DNA of 5,689 bases from assembly GCA_027623875.1 (NCBI GenBank), contig JAQBUS010000102.1, positions 1-5,689 of the forward strand. The letters run 5' to 3'. The notes beneath the pieces are model-generated. The model saw nothing but the letters and a program-made list of their open reading frames with translations, ran no database searches and was not told where the DNA came from. The stretch comes from Pseudomonadota bacterium (GTDB taxonomy: Bacteria > Pseudomonadota > Alphaproteobacteria > Rhodobacterales > Rhodobacteraceae). The translations under genes and the position numbers were made by a program. Of the stretch, positions 5,616-5,689 are shown piece after piece. The stretch's first letter is position 1. Every line of letters begins with the position of its first letter.

Positions 5616-5689
5616 AATAAAAAAGTAAGCTTTTGTTCACATATGTAAATAATTTTTGTTTTAAATCTAGATAATAAATAAATTATAGG

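Larger units (their letters stand above)
5298..5689. other. Intergenic region without a convincing gene
   Basis: About 390 bp follow mlaC. The region is AT-rich with stops in all plus-strand frames. The longest minus-strand frame (5583-5371, 70 codons from ATG) has no Shine-Dalgarno sequence and no family I recognise; it is rich in Tyr, Phe, Lys, Arg and Leu, as expected from AT-rich noncoding DNA. No tRNA cloverleaf, rRNA or transposon end was found. Inverted repeats at 5329-5341 and 5519-5615 are listed separately. The region may hold the mlaC transcript end and the control region of the next gene beyond the window. Confidence 0.6.

Noticed and set aside
5633..5684. Possible promoter at the right edge (TTGTTC/TTGTTT with AT-rich -10-like hexamers)
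   Set aside because: Such hexamers are expected by chance in this AT-rich stretch, the spacings are poor and no downstream gene is visible.
1..5689. Search for a defence, mobile or otherwise novel system
   Set aside because: All sizeable genes belong to known housekeeping or redox families. No transposase, integrase, CRISPR repeats, toxin-antitoxin pair or attachment-site duplication was seen.

Overview
The window looks like ordinary chromosomal housekeeping DNA from a low-GC alphaproteobacterium, possibly a streamlined marine lineage. The proteins carry alphaproteobacterial sequence signatures: the rhodocoxin/ferredoxin-reductase type flavoprotein, the Prx5 peroxiredoxin with an RSKRYSML stretch, the FemAB-like DUF482 protein, and an MlaA-MlaC pair. 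The DNA is AT-rich and intergenic spaces are mostly short. The lineage is an inference from protein resemblance; there is no rRNA or other marker to place it precisely.

Layout. Positions 1-1402 (minus strand) hold a two-gene unit: a complete NAD(P)H-dependent ferredoxin-reductase-like flavoprotein, followed by the 5' part of rsmD, which runs off the left edge. The two genes overlap by four bases (TTGA), so rsmD probably starts at TTG. A 75-bp divergent spacer contains a perfect 15-bp inverted repeat over a possible -10 box. It leads to a plus-strand Prx5-type peroxiredoxin (1478-1972). This gene converges on a minus-strand pair: a RidA-family protein (3277-3744) upstream of a FemAB-like/GNAT-fold DUF482 protein (2029-3195). 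Another divergent spacer (3745-3940) carries a second perfect 15-bp inverted repeat, just upstream of the ridA ribosome binding site, and a possible 20-codon leader ORF that meets mlaA in an ATGA overlap. mlaA (3941-4687) and mlaC (4674-5297) follow on the plus strand and overlap. The last 392 bp contain no convincing gene, only AT-rich DNA with several inverted repeats.

How the genes fit together. MlaA (outer-membrane lipoprotein) and MlaC (periplasmic lipid carrier) are successive parts of the pathway that keeps outer-membrane lipid asymmetry; the inner-membrane ABC components MlaFEDB are not in the window. The reductase and peroxiredoxin are both redox proteins sharing a short control region, which suggests co-regulation but does not prove it. 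RidA removes reactive enamine/imine by-products; the role of its DUF482 partner is unknown.

I found no mobile element, CRISPR array, tRNA, rRNA, toxin-antitoxin pair or clear novel system. The points most worth checking are the two 15-bp palindromes, the possible leader ORF before mlaA, and the unexplained 3' intergenic region.
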